From contig NZ_CP112998.1 in assembly GCF_026625565.1 (NCBI RefSeq), forward strand, positions 7,624,351-7,688,350: DNA of 64,000 nucleotides. The letters are read 5' to 3'. Both the position numbers and the translations under genes were made by a program. Under the pieces are notes generated by a model. It saw only the letters and a program-made list of their open reading frames with translations, ran no database searches and was not told the DNA's origin. Shown here piece after piece: positions 9,054 to 18,936 of this stretch. Numbering within the stretch: the stretch's first letter is position 1; each line of letters starts with the position of its first letter. This stretch comes from Dyadobacter pollutisoli. GTDB lineage: Bacteria > Bacteroidota > Bacteroidia > Cytophagales > Spirosomataceae.

Positions 9054-12000
9054 TTACGCGTATTTCGAGGTTTTGATCTTGCGATTGAAAAATCCGTAGA
9101 TGATCGGAAAAATGAGCAGGGTAAGGACCGTGGCCGTTATCAGCCCGCCAATCACCACGATCGCCAATGGTTTTTGCGTTTCTGAACCGATACCGGTCGA
9201 TGTGGCTGCGGGAAGCAAGCCGATCGCTGCCATCAGTGCGGTCATGATCACTGGCCGGATCCTGGATTTTACACCTTCTCTGATCGCATCATCCAGGGAC
9301 ATTCGTGCTGCGAGATTTTTGTTAAAGACTGATATCAGAATTACCCCATTCTGCACGCAGAGACCAAAGAGCGCTATAAAACCGACGCCTGCCGAAATCC
9401 CGAAATTCATATGGGTAACATGGAGGGCAAGTATCCCGCCGATCAGTGCAAAAGGTACATTGATGAGTACGAGCCCGGCATCTTTGGCATTGCTGAACAT
9501 AATGAACAGTAATATGAAGATTCCTATCAAGCTTATGGGAACAACTTGTCCCAACCTTGCAGTAGCGCGCACCTGGTTTTCAAATTCTCCTGACCAGTTT
9601 ACAGAGTAGCCTTTTGGAAGTGTTTTTAACAATGGTTTCACCCGATTTTGAGCATCGGCAATGGTACTTCCCAAATCTCTTTCACGTACCGAGAATTTCA
9701 CCCCGATAAACCGTTTATTGTTGTCACGATATACAAATGCAGGCCCAGTGACGGTTTTGATGGTTGAAATTTCTTTCAAAGGAATTTTGCCGCCGGTCAT
9801 TGTAGGGACCATCAGTTGCTGAATATCATCGACCGTCCGGCGGTACTGCTGCTCATAGCGCAGCCTGATGTCAAATTTGCGTTCACCTTCATAAAGTATT
9901 GACGCTGTTTTTCCACCGATGGCCATTTCAATCACGGCTTGTGCGTCGGCGGTACTCACACCGTACTGCGCCATTTTATGGTCATGCAGGATTACGCTAA
10001 CCTCAGGCTGTCCGATATTTCTCAGAATACCAACGTCTTTGATCCCCGGAACGTCTTTGATCGCTTCCAAAACCTGATTGGCCTTGTCATTCAATGTTTC
10101 AAGATCATCGCCGTAGATTTTTACAGCATTACTCGCATTCATTCCCGCAACAGCTTCCGCCACATTGTCGATAATGGGTTGTGAATAATTGTAATTGATT
10201 CCCTGGAATTGTTTCAATTTTTTGTCCATTTCCTCGATCAGATCGTCCTGACTGATCTTGCGCGTCCATTCCGATTTTGGTTTCAGGTTAACCTGCATTT
10301 GAACATAATAGAAACCGGAAGGGTCGGTACCGTCATTGGAGCGTCCTGTTTGGGATAGCACACCATTAACCTCCGGAAATTCATTCAATTTCGCTCGCAG
10401 GATTGTGACCATTTTGATGGTTTCGTTCAACGAGCTGCTCATCGGCATTTTCGCCTCCACCCACAATGCGCCTTCATTTAATGTTGGCAGGAATTCGGTA
10501 CCAAGAAACTTGGCGGAAAAAAGACTGATACCTAAAAACGCTGTCGCAAGAATTACACTGATCTTTTTCCGCGTGTAGCACCATTCAAAACCCCTCGTTA
10601 CCGCCCTGTCGAAGAAGCGGACGATTGGATTGCTCTTTTCGCGGACATTTTTATTGAGCAACATAGAGCAAAGCACAGGTACCAGCGTGAGCGTATACAG
10701 TAGTGCGCCCAGTAATGCAAACCCGAGCGTATAAGCGAGTGGCGTAAACATCTTTCCCTCGACTTTTTGAAAACTGAAAATCGGGATCAATGCCGTGATA
10801 ATGATCAGTTTGGAGAAGAATATAGCTTTCCCAAGCTCGCCGCCTGTACGTTTGATCAGTCCCAGTTTTGACAACTTGTTGTACCGCTCCATACCATTTC
10901 GATGCGCCAGATGGTCCAGCGCCACGAAAATCCCTTCCACCATCACCACAGCCCCGTCAATAATGATCCCGAAATCGATCGCACCCATGGAAAGCAGGTT
11001 GGCCGACATTCCCATCAGTTTCAGGCACATGAATGCAAACAGCAGCGCCAGCGGGATAATAATCGAAACAATGATCGTCGTGCGCCAGTCAGCCATGAAT
11101 ACAAATACGATGACGGTCACCAGCACAATGCCTTCAATGAGGTTGTGTTTTACAGTATGCGCACAAAATTCAATCAGGTTATCACGGTCGTAAAAAGTGA
11201 CCATTTTGACATCAGGAGGAAGTATTTTGGTGTTCAATTCCTCCACCTTATCCTTTATACGCGTCAGTACCTCACTTGGGTTCTCGCCTTTGCGTTGCAC
11301 CACAATCCCTTCCACCACATCATCATTTCCATCCAGCCCCACCTGACCAACCCGCGGCATATCCGACTCTTTCACATCGGCAACATCCTTCACGAGCACG
11401 GGGTTATCCTTCACAAACTCGACGATAATGTTCTGGATATCAGGGATAGAGTTCAGTAACCCGATCCCCCGAACCACATAAGCTTGCCCATTCTTTTCAA
11501 TCACATCGCCACCGACATTGACATTACTTTTCGTAACGGCCTGATACACTTCCAGCGGGGTAATGTTGTATTTTACCAGCTTGGTGGGGTTTACCTGCAC
11601 TTCGTAAATTTTCTCGCGACCACCGAACGCAACCACGTCTGCCACACCCGGAATACTTCTCAGCTGTCTGTCGATCACCCAGTTGTGTAATGTCAGGAGC
11701 TCGCGGCTGTCGCGGTCTTTGCTTTTTAATGTAAACCTGAAAATCTCACCGGTGGGCCCATAAGGAGGCTGCACGTCCGGCTCCACACCTTCGGGAAGCG
11801 AGATATTTCGCAGCTGATTATTAACCTGCTGCCGGGCAAAGAAATCCTCAACGCCGTCATCAAAAATGATTTTGATAATGCTAAGTCCGAACATCGTGGT
11901 GCTGCGGACATTGGATTTCTGCTGTACCGAATTCATCGCCACCTCAATGGGAACCGTCACAAACCGCTCGATCTCCTCCGCACTACGGCCGTTCCATTGG

Positions 12001-12161
12001 GTAACAATGATAATTTGTGTGTTGGTGACGTCCGGAAACGCTTCCAGGGGGGTATTTTGGTAGCTGACAACACCTGCGACAATCAGCAGGCCGGTCATGA
12101 AGAATATGAAGAACCGGTTTTTCAAAGAAAAGCCGACAATTCCCCGAATGAATTTATTCAT
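9054..12161 (-). CDS. CusA/CzcA-type heavy-metal efflux RND transporter
   Basis: The 1035-residue inner-membrane pump has RND architecture: a first transmembrane helix (about 12-30), a large periplasmic porter domain, helices 2-6 from about 340, a second periplasmic domain, and helices 8-12 at the C-terminus. The fourth helix carries GAIDFGIIIDGAVVMVEG (D396, D402, E409), the charged signature of the heavy-metal class and not the VVDD motif of drug pumps. It uses the proton gradient to expel metal ions such as Cu(I)/Ag(I) or Zn/Co; the ion cannot be told here. It is the last gene of the minus-strand unit TolC (14730), adaptor (13427), pump, next to a copper-response-like two-component system. 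The 177-base gap before it contains long inverted repeats. Confidence 0.95.
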   Translation of the reverse strand: MNKFIRGIVGFSLKNRFFIFFMTGLLIVAGVVSYQNTPLEAFPDVTNTQIIIVTQWNGRSAEEIERFVTVPIEVAMNSVQQKSNVRSTTMFGLSIIKIIFDDGVEDFFARQQVNNQLRNISLPEGVEPDVQPPYGPTGEIFRFTLKSKDRDSRELLTLHNWVIDRQLRSIPGVADVVAFGGREKIYEVQVNPTKLVKYNITPLEVYQAVTKSNVNVGGDVIEKNGQAYVVRGIGLLNSIPDIQNIIVEFVKDNPVLVKDVADVKESDMPRVGQVGLDGNDDVVEGIVVQRKGENPSEVLTRIKDKVEELNTKILPPDVKMVTFYDRDNLIEFCAHTVKHNLIEGIVLVTVIVFVFMADWRTTIIVSIIIPLALLFAFMCLKLMGMSANLLSMGAIDFGIIIDGAVVMVEGIFVALDHLAHRNGMERYNKLSKLGLIKRTGGELGKAIFFSKLIIITALIPIFSFQKVEGKMFTPLAYTLGFALLGALLYTLTLVPVLCSMLLNKNVREKSNPIVRFFDRAVTRGFEWCYTRKKISVILATAFLGISLFSAKFLGTEFLPTLNEGALWVEAKMPMSSSLNETIKMVTILRAKLNEFPEVNGVLSQTGRSNDGTDPSGFYYVQMQVNLKPKSEWTRKISQDDLIEEMDKKLKQFQGINYNYSQPIIDNVAEAVAGMNASNAVKIYGDDLETLNDKANQVLEAIKDVPGIKDVGILRNIGQPEVSVILHDHKMAQYGVSTADAQAVIEMAIGGKTASILYEGERKFDIRLRYEQQYRRTVDDIQQLMVPTMTGGKIPLKEISTIKTVTGPAFVYRDNNKRFIGVKFSVRERDLGSTIADAQNRVKPLLKTLPKGYSVNWSGEFENQVRATARLGQVVPISLIGIFILLFIMFSNAKDAGLVLINVPFALIGGILALHVTHMNFGISAGVGFIALFGLCVQNGVILISVFNKNLAARMSLDDAIREGVKSRIRPVIMTALMAAIGLLPAATSTGIGSETQKPLAIVVIGGLITATVLTLLIFPIIYGFFNRKIKTSKYA

Positions 12162-12338
12162 TTATCTAATGAGTGAATTAGTGAATGACTGAATTAGTGA
12201 ATGACTGAATGAGCCGCCGTGGAACGGGGAATGAGTGAATGAGTATGAATGTTTAAGTTTGAGGATGGAGCGATTTTTATTTTTTTATTCACTCATTCAG
12301 TCATTCGAAATTGACTTTCTCATTCACTCATTCAAAAT
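12162..12338. repeat. Degenerate GAATGA/TCATTC repeats with a long inverted repeat
   Basis: The spacer between the adaptor and the pump gene is filled with variants of GAATGAGTGAAT on one side and the complementary TTCACTCATTC on the other. A perfect 15-bp inverted repeat, GAATGACTGAATGAG (12199-12213) and CTCATTCAGTCATTC (12292-12306), could fold the intercistronic mRNA into a stem with a 78-base loop. It lies just upstream of the pump start, where it could influence pump expression relative to the adaptor. Confidence 0.75.
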
Positions 12339-13427
12339 TCAATCATTCAGCGCATCATACACCAGTAGTTGGTTTTTTGAAATAACGGTTTCGCCAGGCT
12401 GCAGGCCACCTTTGATATAGGTACGGTTGGCAAGAGAGCGATAGACATCTACCGGCCGGGTTTCGATCTTGGTGCGGCTGTGGTACACCATTACCCAGTT
12501 TTTGCTCCGGTCAAAAATGATAGCCTGCGATGGAATGGCCTGCATTTTGCTTCCCTCTTCAAAGTTGAGGCTCACCGTCGCATGCATTTCAGGTTTTAGT
12601 TTAAAGCCCACATTCTGCAACTGGATACGGATTTTCATGGCCTTGGTATCCGGGTCAAGTACGTTGTAGATTTTATCGACTTTGCCTTTAAAAACTTCAT
12701 CCGAGAAGCTGATCGTCCGCACCTCGGCAGGCATACCCAGCTGAATGCGTGGTATATCGCTTTCATTTACATTCGCCATTACCCATACATCCGCGATTTG
12801 CCCGACGGTGAACAGGCTTTCCGAATTATCAGAACGAAGCTGCATGCCGCGGTTCACATTTTTATCAATAATAAACCCATTGATCGGCGACTTAACCGTA
12901 TAATTGGTGGATTTGCCCAAACCATAAATAGAAAAAATCTCCTTTACGCGACTGAGCTCGGCCTGGGCCTTGTCCACCATTTGGCGGGCTGTAATGACGT
13001 CACGCTCAGGTACCAGCTTACTTTCGAAAAGGTCTTCGGTAGATGACAGGTTCTTTTGAGCAATCAGCAAGTCTGACTGTGCCTGGATCATCTGACGCTC
13101 AAAATCGGCCACTTCACCAGAGCGGATCGTAGCGAGTTTCTGGCCTTTGTGAACATTATCGCCCAATTCCACATCTACCTCCTCCACATTGCCGCCTACC
13201 AGCGGGTATACTTTAATGACCTGATTTTCGTCCGGGACCACTTTGCCGACCAGGGTCAGTTCATTACGCACAGGTTCGGTGCGTACGGTGTCAAGCGTGA
13301 TGCGGCTCATCATGGTGTCCGACAGCATGAATGCCTTGGACTCGTCATTGGTTTCTTTCTTTTTATCGCAAGATGTCAGCCAAACGCCGATAGAGGCTAT
13401 CATGACAACATAAATGGGGTTTTTCAT
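12339..13427 (-). CDS. CusB/CzcB-type periplasmic adaptor lipoprotein
   Basis: The 362-residue protein starts at ATG 13427 with a lipoprotein signal ending in WLTSC (C20). An open frame extends 95 codons further upstream, but that part overlaps the TolC gene and looks non-coding. The body has the membrane-fusion order: a barrel-sandwich half (VYPLVGGNVEEVDVELGD, KGQKLATI), an alpha-helical hairpin (about 110-170, QMIQAQSDLLIAQKNLSSTE), the return lipoyl half (VKSPINGFIIDKNVNRG) and a beta barrel. It links the RND pump to the TolC channel across the periplasm. It lacks the N-terminal metal-binding extension of some CusB proteins. Confidence 0.92.
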   Translation of the reverse strand: MKNPIYVVMIASIGVWLTSCDKKKETNDESKAFMLSDTMMSRITLDTVRTEPVRNELTLVGKVVPDENQVIKVYPLVGGNVEEVDVELGDNVHKGQKLATIRSGEVADFERQMIQAQSDLLIAQKNLSSTEDLFESKLVPERDVITARQMVDKAQAELSRVKEIFSIYGLGKSTNYTVKSPINGFIIDKNVNRGMQLRSDNSESLFTVGQIADVWVMANVNESDIPRIQLGMPAEVRTISFSDEVFKGKVDKIYNVLDPDTKAMKIRIQLQNVGFKLKPEMHATVSLNFEEGSKMQAIPSQAIIFDRSKNWVMVYHSRTKIETRPVDVYRSLANRTYIKGGLQPGETVISKNQLLVYDALND

Positions 13428-13482
13428 TTGGAATTTTTTTGTGGCAAAGCCGTGATGTAAGAAGTTTCGTTCAGTGTTATGG

Positions 13483-14730
13483 TCAATTGAATAGCTCTTC
13501 GCCGACGACGAAATTGAGCTCTTCGTAAACTTTGATGCGGTCGGCCTGCAAGCGATTATACTCTTTAATGCTCTCGTTGTAGGTTTCAATAAAATCGATG
13601 AATTCGAGAAGGGTAATGTTACGTTTCTGGAAATTGTCGTAGATACCACTGCTGAGTAGCTGAAACTGATCGGTAAACTGGCTCTCAACGCTCTGATAGG
13701 CTTTTTCCGCAATGCCCACTTTTTGAACTGCGGCGTCTACCTCATTGTTGACGCTGTTTTGTTTAGCGCCTTCTGCGGTTTTGTAATAGCTGATACTGCT
13801 TTTGGCAGCTTTTATATTTCCCTGATTCCTGTTAAAAAACGGCAACGCAATGGAGGCATTCAAGCCGAAATAGTTATTGACATAATTACTGGCCTGATCG
13901 TACACAGCCCCTACCTGAATGTCGGGAACGGCCAGGGCTTTTTGCAAAGTGTAGTTCAGCTCAGCCTGCTTGGTCGACGATTGCGCGACTTTCAGGTCGG
14001 CGCGGCTTTGTAATGCTTTTTCTTTTAACAAAACAGGCGTATATCTGCTGAGCTGGTACCGTTGGATGTCCGAACTGTCCACCACCGACCTTACAGGTCG
14101 TTCGGTATTCAGTAATGTGCGGAGGTCGCGCTGGTTTTCCTGCAATTCAAAAAGAATGTCAGCACGATCATTGGTAAGCTGAAAGAGAAGGGCTTTTAAA
14201 CGTACAACTTCTTTAAGAGAGATATTTTTGCGGTTGTATTCCTTTTCAAATGCGCTAACTGTCGTGTTGAGCGTGTTGATCTGGTTGTCGTATAGCGCAA
14301 TGGTCTGTTCAAGATAGTAGGACTCGAAAAAGATCTGGCGCAGCTCGAATTTTAATGTACGGATCAGGTCGTAAAACTGATATTCACTTTTGCGGGTAGA
14401 TTCCACATCAAGTGCTACCTGCTTGTTACGTTTTCCGGCGCGGGTGATCAGTTGCTGAATGGTAAATGCTTTTTGACCATTGCGGCCCACATCCAATGCA
14501 CCGCGTGAAGGATTGTATGCGCTGATCTCAACACCAAATGTAGGGTTGTTCCAAAGCTTGTCCTGAATTTCAATCGATTTGGCAATGTCGATCTGGTACT
14601 TTTCTGCAAGGAGTTCCAGGTTATTTTGAAGAAAAAGGCTATCGGCCTGCCGGATGGATAGTCTGAGAGAATCCTGTGCGTGTAATCCGGTTGACAAACA
14701 AATTAAAAGCCCGATGATGTAGGTTCGCAT
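13483..14730 (-). CDS. TolC-family outer-membrane channel (CusC/CzcC type)
   Basis: The 415-residue protein has a signal peptide (MRTYIIGLLICLSTGLHAQ) and two OEP repeats made mainly of long helices, as expected for a trimeric channel-tunnel. Typical features are the early IDIAKSIEIQDKLWNNPTFGVEISAY segment and the repeated long helical stretches with heptad character. It is the promoter-proximal gene of the efflux unit, 55 bases before the adaptor gene, and lies 104 bases downstream of the sensor kinase stop. Product role: exit duct for metal ions through the outer membrane. Confidence 0.92.
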   Translation of the reverse strand: MRTYIIGLLICLSTGLHAQDSLRLSIRQADSLFLQNNLELLAEKYQIDIAKSIEIQDKLWNNPTFGVEISAYNPSRGALDVGRNGQKAFTIQQLITRAGKRNKQVALDVESTRKSEYQFYDLIRTLKFELRQIFFESYYLEQTIALYDNQINTLNTTVSAFEKEYNRKNISLKEVVRLKALLFQLTNDRADILFELQENQRDLRTLLNTERPVRSVVDSSDIQRYQLSRYTPVLLKEKALQSRADLKVAQSSTKQAELNYTLQKALAVPDIQVGAVYDQASNYVNNYFGLNASIALPFFNRNQGNIKAAKSSISYYKTAEGAKQNSVNNEVDAAVQKVGIAEKAYQSVESQFTDQFQLLSSGIYDNFQKRNITLLEFIDFIETYNESIKEYNRLQADRIKVYEELNFVVGEELFN

Positions 14731-14834
14731 AATTTCTGTTTTAGAATGATGCGATATTCCGACACTGGTATTACAACAGCCTTAAAATAACCTTAGAAAA
14801 AAATTAGAATGCCAAAAGGGGTCAATGGAGCTCC

Positions 14835-16202
14835 TCAGACGTGGTTAAGCTGCACCTTAAACTCGCTTCCACTGCCGGGTTCGCTGATGACGGAAATGGT
14901 ACCGTGGTGTAGCTCCACGATCCGCTGGCAAATGGAGAGGCCAATGCCGAAGCCGGGAAGTTCGGATGCATTGGAAGATCTGAAAAAAGGATTGAAAATA
15001 TGAGGGAGATCTTCCTCACTGATCCCGATCCCCTGGTCCCTCACTTTCACAGTGCATGATTTGTCGTCGGAAGAGATCAGGATCTGGGCGTGATGATTGT
15101 GCGAATATTTACACGCATTGTCGAGCAGGTTGGAGAAAACCCTTTTCAATAATTCCTCATTACCCTGGATCACAGTCTGGTTCTCATTTTCAGGGATCAT
15201 CTCATAGTCGATCACCACATTGTAGTCAGGGTGGGAGGATAGGAGTTCTTCTTTGGCCAAAAATGCGAGGTCTTCAATATGGATCGGGGACATTTTCATG
15301 GTACCGATGTTCTCATACGAGCGCGCGAGAAAAAGCAGGTTATTGGTAATGCTGATCAGCCGCTCGGTATCTGAGAAAAGATTGGTAAAGACTTCCTCGA
15401 TCTCCGGATTATTTTTGTTGAAACGCTGCCCGAGCTGAATTTCGGATTTTAATGCGGCTAGGGGAGTTCGCAGTTCATGGGAGGCATGGGAAACAAAACT
15501 TTTTTGTTGTTCAAATGCCTTGTTGAGCCGGTACAGTACAGTATTAAAGTTAATGGCAAGCTGCGCGATTTCGTCTTTCCGGTTGCCTTCATCCAGTTTT
15601 TGTGAAAGATTCTGGGCGGTGATCAACGATACCTGCTCATTGATCCTGCTAATCGGCCGTAACGCATTGCTGGCAAAGTAAACCCCCAACCCCACGGTAA
15701 CGGCTATACCTGCCAGCAACCCCCAGCCCAATGTGCTTCTAAGGTTATTCAGTTTGCTGTGCCCGAATGTGTCGTACGCCGAGGCAAGTACGGCCAACGG
15801 CTCGTCGCCCTCCGTATAAAGCAGTCCGATCACTTCATTTTCGCCCTGATGGAATTCCATATACTCCTTTTCGCGGACATCATTGAGCAATGAAGGATGG
15901 TAGGTCAGCAACTTGTCGTCGACGCTGGAATAGATCAGTTCATTATTTTTATCAAAAATCAGGACCTTTTCATCCAGCATTTCCGACAATGTGTTCTGAT
16001 CAATGGTTTTGAGCAGGTCTTTATCAATGCCTTTTACTTTTACCAAAAGACGACAGGTAGTGCGGGCGCGGCTTTTCAGGCGGTCATAAAATTCTTCCTG
16101 CCGGTAATGCTCGGAAACACTGTAAATCGCGATTGAAAACAACAGCAGTATCGCCGCTACAAGGAGCGTAAATTGAAGAGCGATACGGTCTTTTATTTTC
16201 AT
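14835..16202 (-). CDS. Membrane sensor histidine kinase (CusS-like)
   Basis: The 455-residue protein has two transmembrane helices (about 10-30 and 155-180) enclosing a periplasmic sensor of about 125 residues, a HAMP linker, a phosphoacceptor helix with H242 in SHASHELRTPL, and an ATPase domain (LLDNACKYS, VRDQGIGIS, GFGIGLSICQRIV). It starts 6 bases after the stop of the response regulator gene and is followed by the metal efflux genes on the same strand, which suggests metal sensing in the periplasm. The sensed metal is inferred from context only. Confidence 0.93.
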   Translation of the reverse strand: MKIKDRIALQFTLLVAAILLLFSIAIYSVSEHYRQEEFYDRLKSRARTTCRLLVKVKGIDKDLLKTIDQNTLSEMLDEKVLIFDKNNELIYSSVDDKLLTYHPSLLNDVREKEYMEFHQGENEVIGLLYTEGDEPLAVLASAYDTFGHSKLNNLRSTLGWGLLAGIAVTVGLGVYFASNALRPISRINEQVSLITAQNLSQKLDEGNRKDEIAQLAINFNTVLYRLNKAFEQQKSFVSHASHELRTPLAALKSEIQLGQRFNKNNPEIEEVFTNLFSDTERLISITNNLLFLARSYENIGTMKMSPIHIEDLAFLAKEELLSSHPDYNVVIDYEMIPENENQTVIQGNEELLKRVFSNLLDNACKYSHNHHAQILISSDDKSCTVKVRDQGIGISEEDLPHIFNPFFRSSNASELPGFGIGLSICQRIVELHHGTISVISEPGSGSEFKVQLNHV

Positions 16203-16208
16203 GTCAGG

Positions 16209-16895
16209 CTATTCTTCTTTCATAATGTACCCCATTCCCGGCCGGGTATGGATGAGCTTGGTAGCGTAGTCTTTATCTACTTTTTTGCGTAAATAATTGA
16301 TATACACCTCTACTACATTGGTTCCGGGGTCGAAATTCAGATGCCATACATGCTCCGCCAGATCCATTTTTGAAACCACTCTTCCGCGGTGAAGCAGGAA
16401 GTATTCGAGTAAGGCAAATTCTTTGGCTGTCAGATCGATTGCATTCCCGCCGCGTTTTACCTGTTTGGTACCTAAGTTCATTTCCAGGTCCGCGATCCGC
16501 AATATTTTGTCGGTCGATTCAGGATTCAGCAATTCCGAAACACGCAATGCTGCATTGATGCGGGCCATTAGCTCCCGGAAATCAAATGGCTTTACGATAT
16601 AGTCGTCCGCTCCGCGTCCCAGCCCCTCGATCTTGTCTTCAATCTCACCATAGGCCGTGAGCATGATAATGGGCAGGGAAGGCTTGTACATGCGTACCTG
16701 CTGGCACACATCGTACCCTTTCATGCCCGGGAGGTTTACGTCGAGCAGTACCAGGTCAAATTTTTTGTCCAGTGCGAGTTGCTTGCCGGTAATCCCGTCG
16801 TAGGCGATCTCAGCCTCGAAATTCTCTGCGGCCAACCCGCGGAAGATGTTTTGGGCAATACGTCGGTCATCTTCAACAATGAGGATTTTTTTCAT
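16209..16895 (-). CDS. OmpR-family response regulator (CusR-like)
   Basis: The 228-residue protein has a receiver (acidic pair D9/D10, phosphoacceptor D52, lysine K102) and a winged-helix DNA-binding domain (about 130-226, LTAKEFALLEYFLLHRGRVV and TNVVEVYINYLRKKV, ending in the RPGMGYIM wing). It is packed between the App1-like phosphatase gene (3-base gap) and the kinase gene (6-base gap). It most likely activates the adjacent CusCBA-type genes when metal is in excess. Confidence 0.95.
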   Translation of the reverse strand: MKKILIVEDDRRIAQNIFRGLAAENFEAEIAYDGITGKQLALDKKFDLVLLDVNLPGMKGYDVCQQVRMYKPSLPIIMLTAYGEIEDKIEGLGRGADDYIVKPFDFRELMARINAALRVSELLNPESTDKILRIADLEMNLGTKQVKRGGNAIDLTAKEFALLEYFLLHRGRVVSKMDLAEHVWHLNFDPGTNVVEVYINYLRKKVDKDYATKLIHTRPGMGYIMKEE

Positions 16896-16898
16896 AAG

Positions 16899-17933
16899 TC
16901 AGCGGGCATCTTTCGGTACCAGGGGTATCGGCGGCTCCACAGGTGTTTGAAACACCAGGCCTTTATCCAGAGAATGGATGATGGCTTTATTACTGTGGGC
17001 AAAATAGCAGGTGTCGATACCCAGGTCCTGAATATTTTTCAGCAGCAAGGTAGTGAAAGGTTTGCTTCTTTTTCGGGTTTGCCGGATATACACGGCCCGG
17101 ATGCTGGTGGGGAATGTCTGGCACACTTCCTCGTAAATTTCCGGATCTTTCTGGGAATCATCTCCCACCAGGATAAACTGCAGTTCGGGATAGAAATTAA
17201 TAATATTATGAATTTTCCGAAGCTTGTGCGTATGTGAGCCTCCTCCGGTCATAACGAAATCATCCAGCCCGGATTTGATCTTTTTAAGTTTCAAAACAGC
17301 TTTTGGCAATCCATTCAGTTCAGCGAAGCGCACGATCATATCATACAAATTCCACTCGCTACTGGACACGTAGAAAAATATGTTGCTGTCTTTTTGCGGA
17401 TGGGCACGGCTTGCAAATGAAAGCAGCTGATAATGTTTTACGACGTCGTCAAACGGCTTTCGGGCTTGTACATTTCTTGACAATAAAACAAAAAGCTTCC
17501 GGAATGAGCGCCTGCTGTGCGAGATCAGGAAGGTGTCGTCAATGTCGGAAATGATGCCATAGGAGCTCTTGTAGGGGAGGAAAAACTCTTCTTTCGAAGC
17601 CGCGTAGTACTTTTTGCCATTAATTTCGTCGTCTACTATCACTTCATAGGTATGCCACCCGCTGGCCATGCTTTCATGAAAAGGGACTTGAAAACGGAAA
17701 TATCCGTCAGCTTCCGCAATGGTTTCAGCAACCAGATCGCCCACCTTGAGCACCACTTTCAGGAACGGAATAGTTTTGATAGAGAAAAGCTCAATAATGG
17801 TCCTGGCATAACGAAATCCGTTGCGTGTGTACTTATGGTCTCCGGAAGGATATTTTTTGACAACATGACCGAATACGACTAATTCCTTTTTATTGGCATA
17901 ACCACGGTACAATTTTAAGTCACAACGTTTCAT
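16899..17933 (-). CDS. App1-like phosphatidate phosphatase (DUF2183)
   Basis: The 344-residue protein has an N-terminal beta-rich part (about 15-120) and a HAD-type phosphatase domain with the nucleophile motif DIDDT (D130, D132, T134), then SSS (motif II), a conserved GGGSHTHKLRKI segment (K motif) and VGDDSQKDPEIY (motif III). This is the catalytic domain shared with yeast App1, a Mg-dependent phosphatidate phosphatase that produces diacylglycerol; whether this protein acts on phosphatidate is inferred. It is the first gene of a tightly packed unit with the two-component system, and it is divergent (45-base gap) from a diacylglycerol-kinase-like gene that would catalyse the opposite conversion. 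Confidence 0.85.
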   Translation of the reverse strand: MKRCDLKLYRGYANKKELVVFGHVVKKYPSGDHKYTRNGFRYARTIIELFSIKTIPFLKVVLKVGDLVAETIAEADGYFRFQVPFHESMASGWHTYEVIVDDEINGKKYYAASKEEFFLPYKSSYGIISDIDDTFLISHSRRSFRKLFVLLSRNVQARKPFDDVVKHYQLLSFASRAHPQKDSNIFFYVSSSEWNLYDMIVRFAELNGLPKAVLKLKKIKSGLDDFVMTGGGSHTHKLRKIHNIINFYPELQFILVGDDSQKDPEIYEEVCQTFPTSIRAVYIRQTRKRSKPFTTLLLKNIQDLGIDTCYFAHSNKAIIHSLDKGLVFQTPVEPPIPLVPKDAR

Positions 17934-17978
17934 AACTATCTTTAACCACTTAGACTTGAAGTCCCTAATTTAAAAAAT

Positions 17979-18854
17979 ATGTTTTCAGAACGAAAGGTTT
18001 TGTTGGTGGTCAACCCCATATCAGGGGACGTGAACAAGGATGTGATTTTTGAGCGGGTTATCGAAAAAACAAACGAAGAGGGCTATGATCTTCGCATTTA
18101 TTCCACCACCGGCGACCACGACCTGGAAACCATTCAGGAAATGGTTACTAATATCAAACCAGAGCGGGTGCTGGTGGCAGGCGGTGACGGAACAATTTCC
18201 CTGGTAGCCGAAACAATTCGTCATTCTGAGATCATTTTGGGGATCATTCCGGCGGGCTCCGCAAATGGTCTTTCAGCTGATTTTGGCCTTTCAGGATCCA
18301 TTGATCAGGCTATGGAAGTGGCTTTTGGGGACAAATCCATTTGTATTGACGCTGTCAGCATCAACGGAGATATCAGCCTTCATCTCAGCGACATCGGACT
18401 GAATGCTTTGCTGGTAAAAAATTACGAGGATAGCGATACCCGTGGCAAAATGGGGTACGCCCGGGAAATGCTGAGGACATTGAGCGAGCATGAAAATTTC
18501 GAAGTACGCATCACGACCGACAAGGGGGTGATTGAGACAGAAGCGCTGATCGTCATTATTGCCAATGCACAGAAATACGGGACGGGCGTAAGCATTAATC
18601 CTATCGGCGACATGTCTGATGGTTTTTTTGAACTAGTTATTGCCAAGAAGCTCGATTTTATTGAAACGGCGAAAATTCTGGCCGGTAATACGGATTTCAA
18701 CCCGGAAATCATGCAGGTGGTGTCTGTCCAAAAAGCCACGATAGAATGTCTCGACAAAGAAGCACATTTTCAGATTGACGGAGAGTACAAAGGAATGGTG
18801 AAGCATCTGGAAACGCATATTGTCAAGGGTTATGTACGGGTCGCAATTCCTTAA
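17979..18854 (+). CDS. Diacylglycerol/lipid kinase family protein
   Basis: The 291-residue protein has the NAD-kinase-like catalytic fold of the DgkB/YegS family: VVNPISG near residue 11, the nucleotide-binding GGDGT at 68-72, GIIPAGSANGLSADFG around 90, and a C-terminal beta domain ending with QIDGEYKGMV. Family members phosphorylate diacylglycerol or related lipids with ATP at the inner membrane. It is transcribed away from the App1-like phosphatase gene from a 45-base shared spacer, so the pair may balance phosphatidic acid and diacylglycerol. Confidence 0.9.
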   Translation: MFSERKVLLVVNPISGDVNKDVIFERVIEKTNEEGYDLRIYSTTGDHDLETIQEMVTNIKPERVLVAGGDGTISLVAETIRHSEIILGIIPAGSANGLSADFGLSGSIDQAMEVAFGDKSICIDAVSINGDISLHLSDIGLNALLVKNYEDSDTRGKMGYAREMLRTLSEHENFEVRITTDKGVIETEALIVIIANAQKYGTGVSINPIGDMSDGFFELVIAKKLDFIETAKILAGNTDFNPEIMQVVSVQKATIECLDKEAHFQIDGEYKGMVKHLETHIVKGYVRVAIP

Positions 18855-18936
18855 ATCCGGCGGCAGATAGTTAGAGTAACCTGTGCGGCTTTCTTTCTTT
18901 TGTAAAAATTAATTCACTTTCTTCTACCGGTTCAGC

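Noticed and set aside
13428..13712. N-terminal extension of the CusB-like adaptor
   Set aside because: It overlaps the TolC gene in another frame, is low-complexity, and precedes a perfect lipoprotein signal at 13427.
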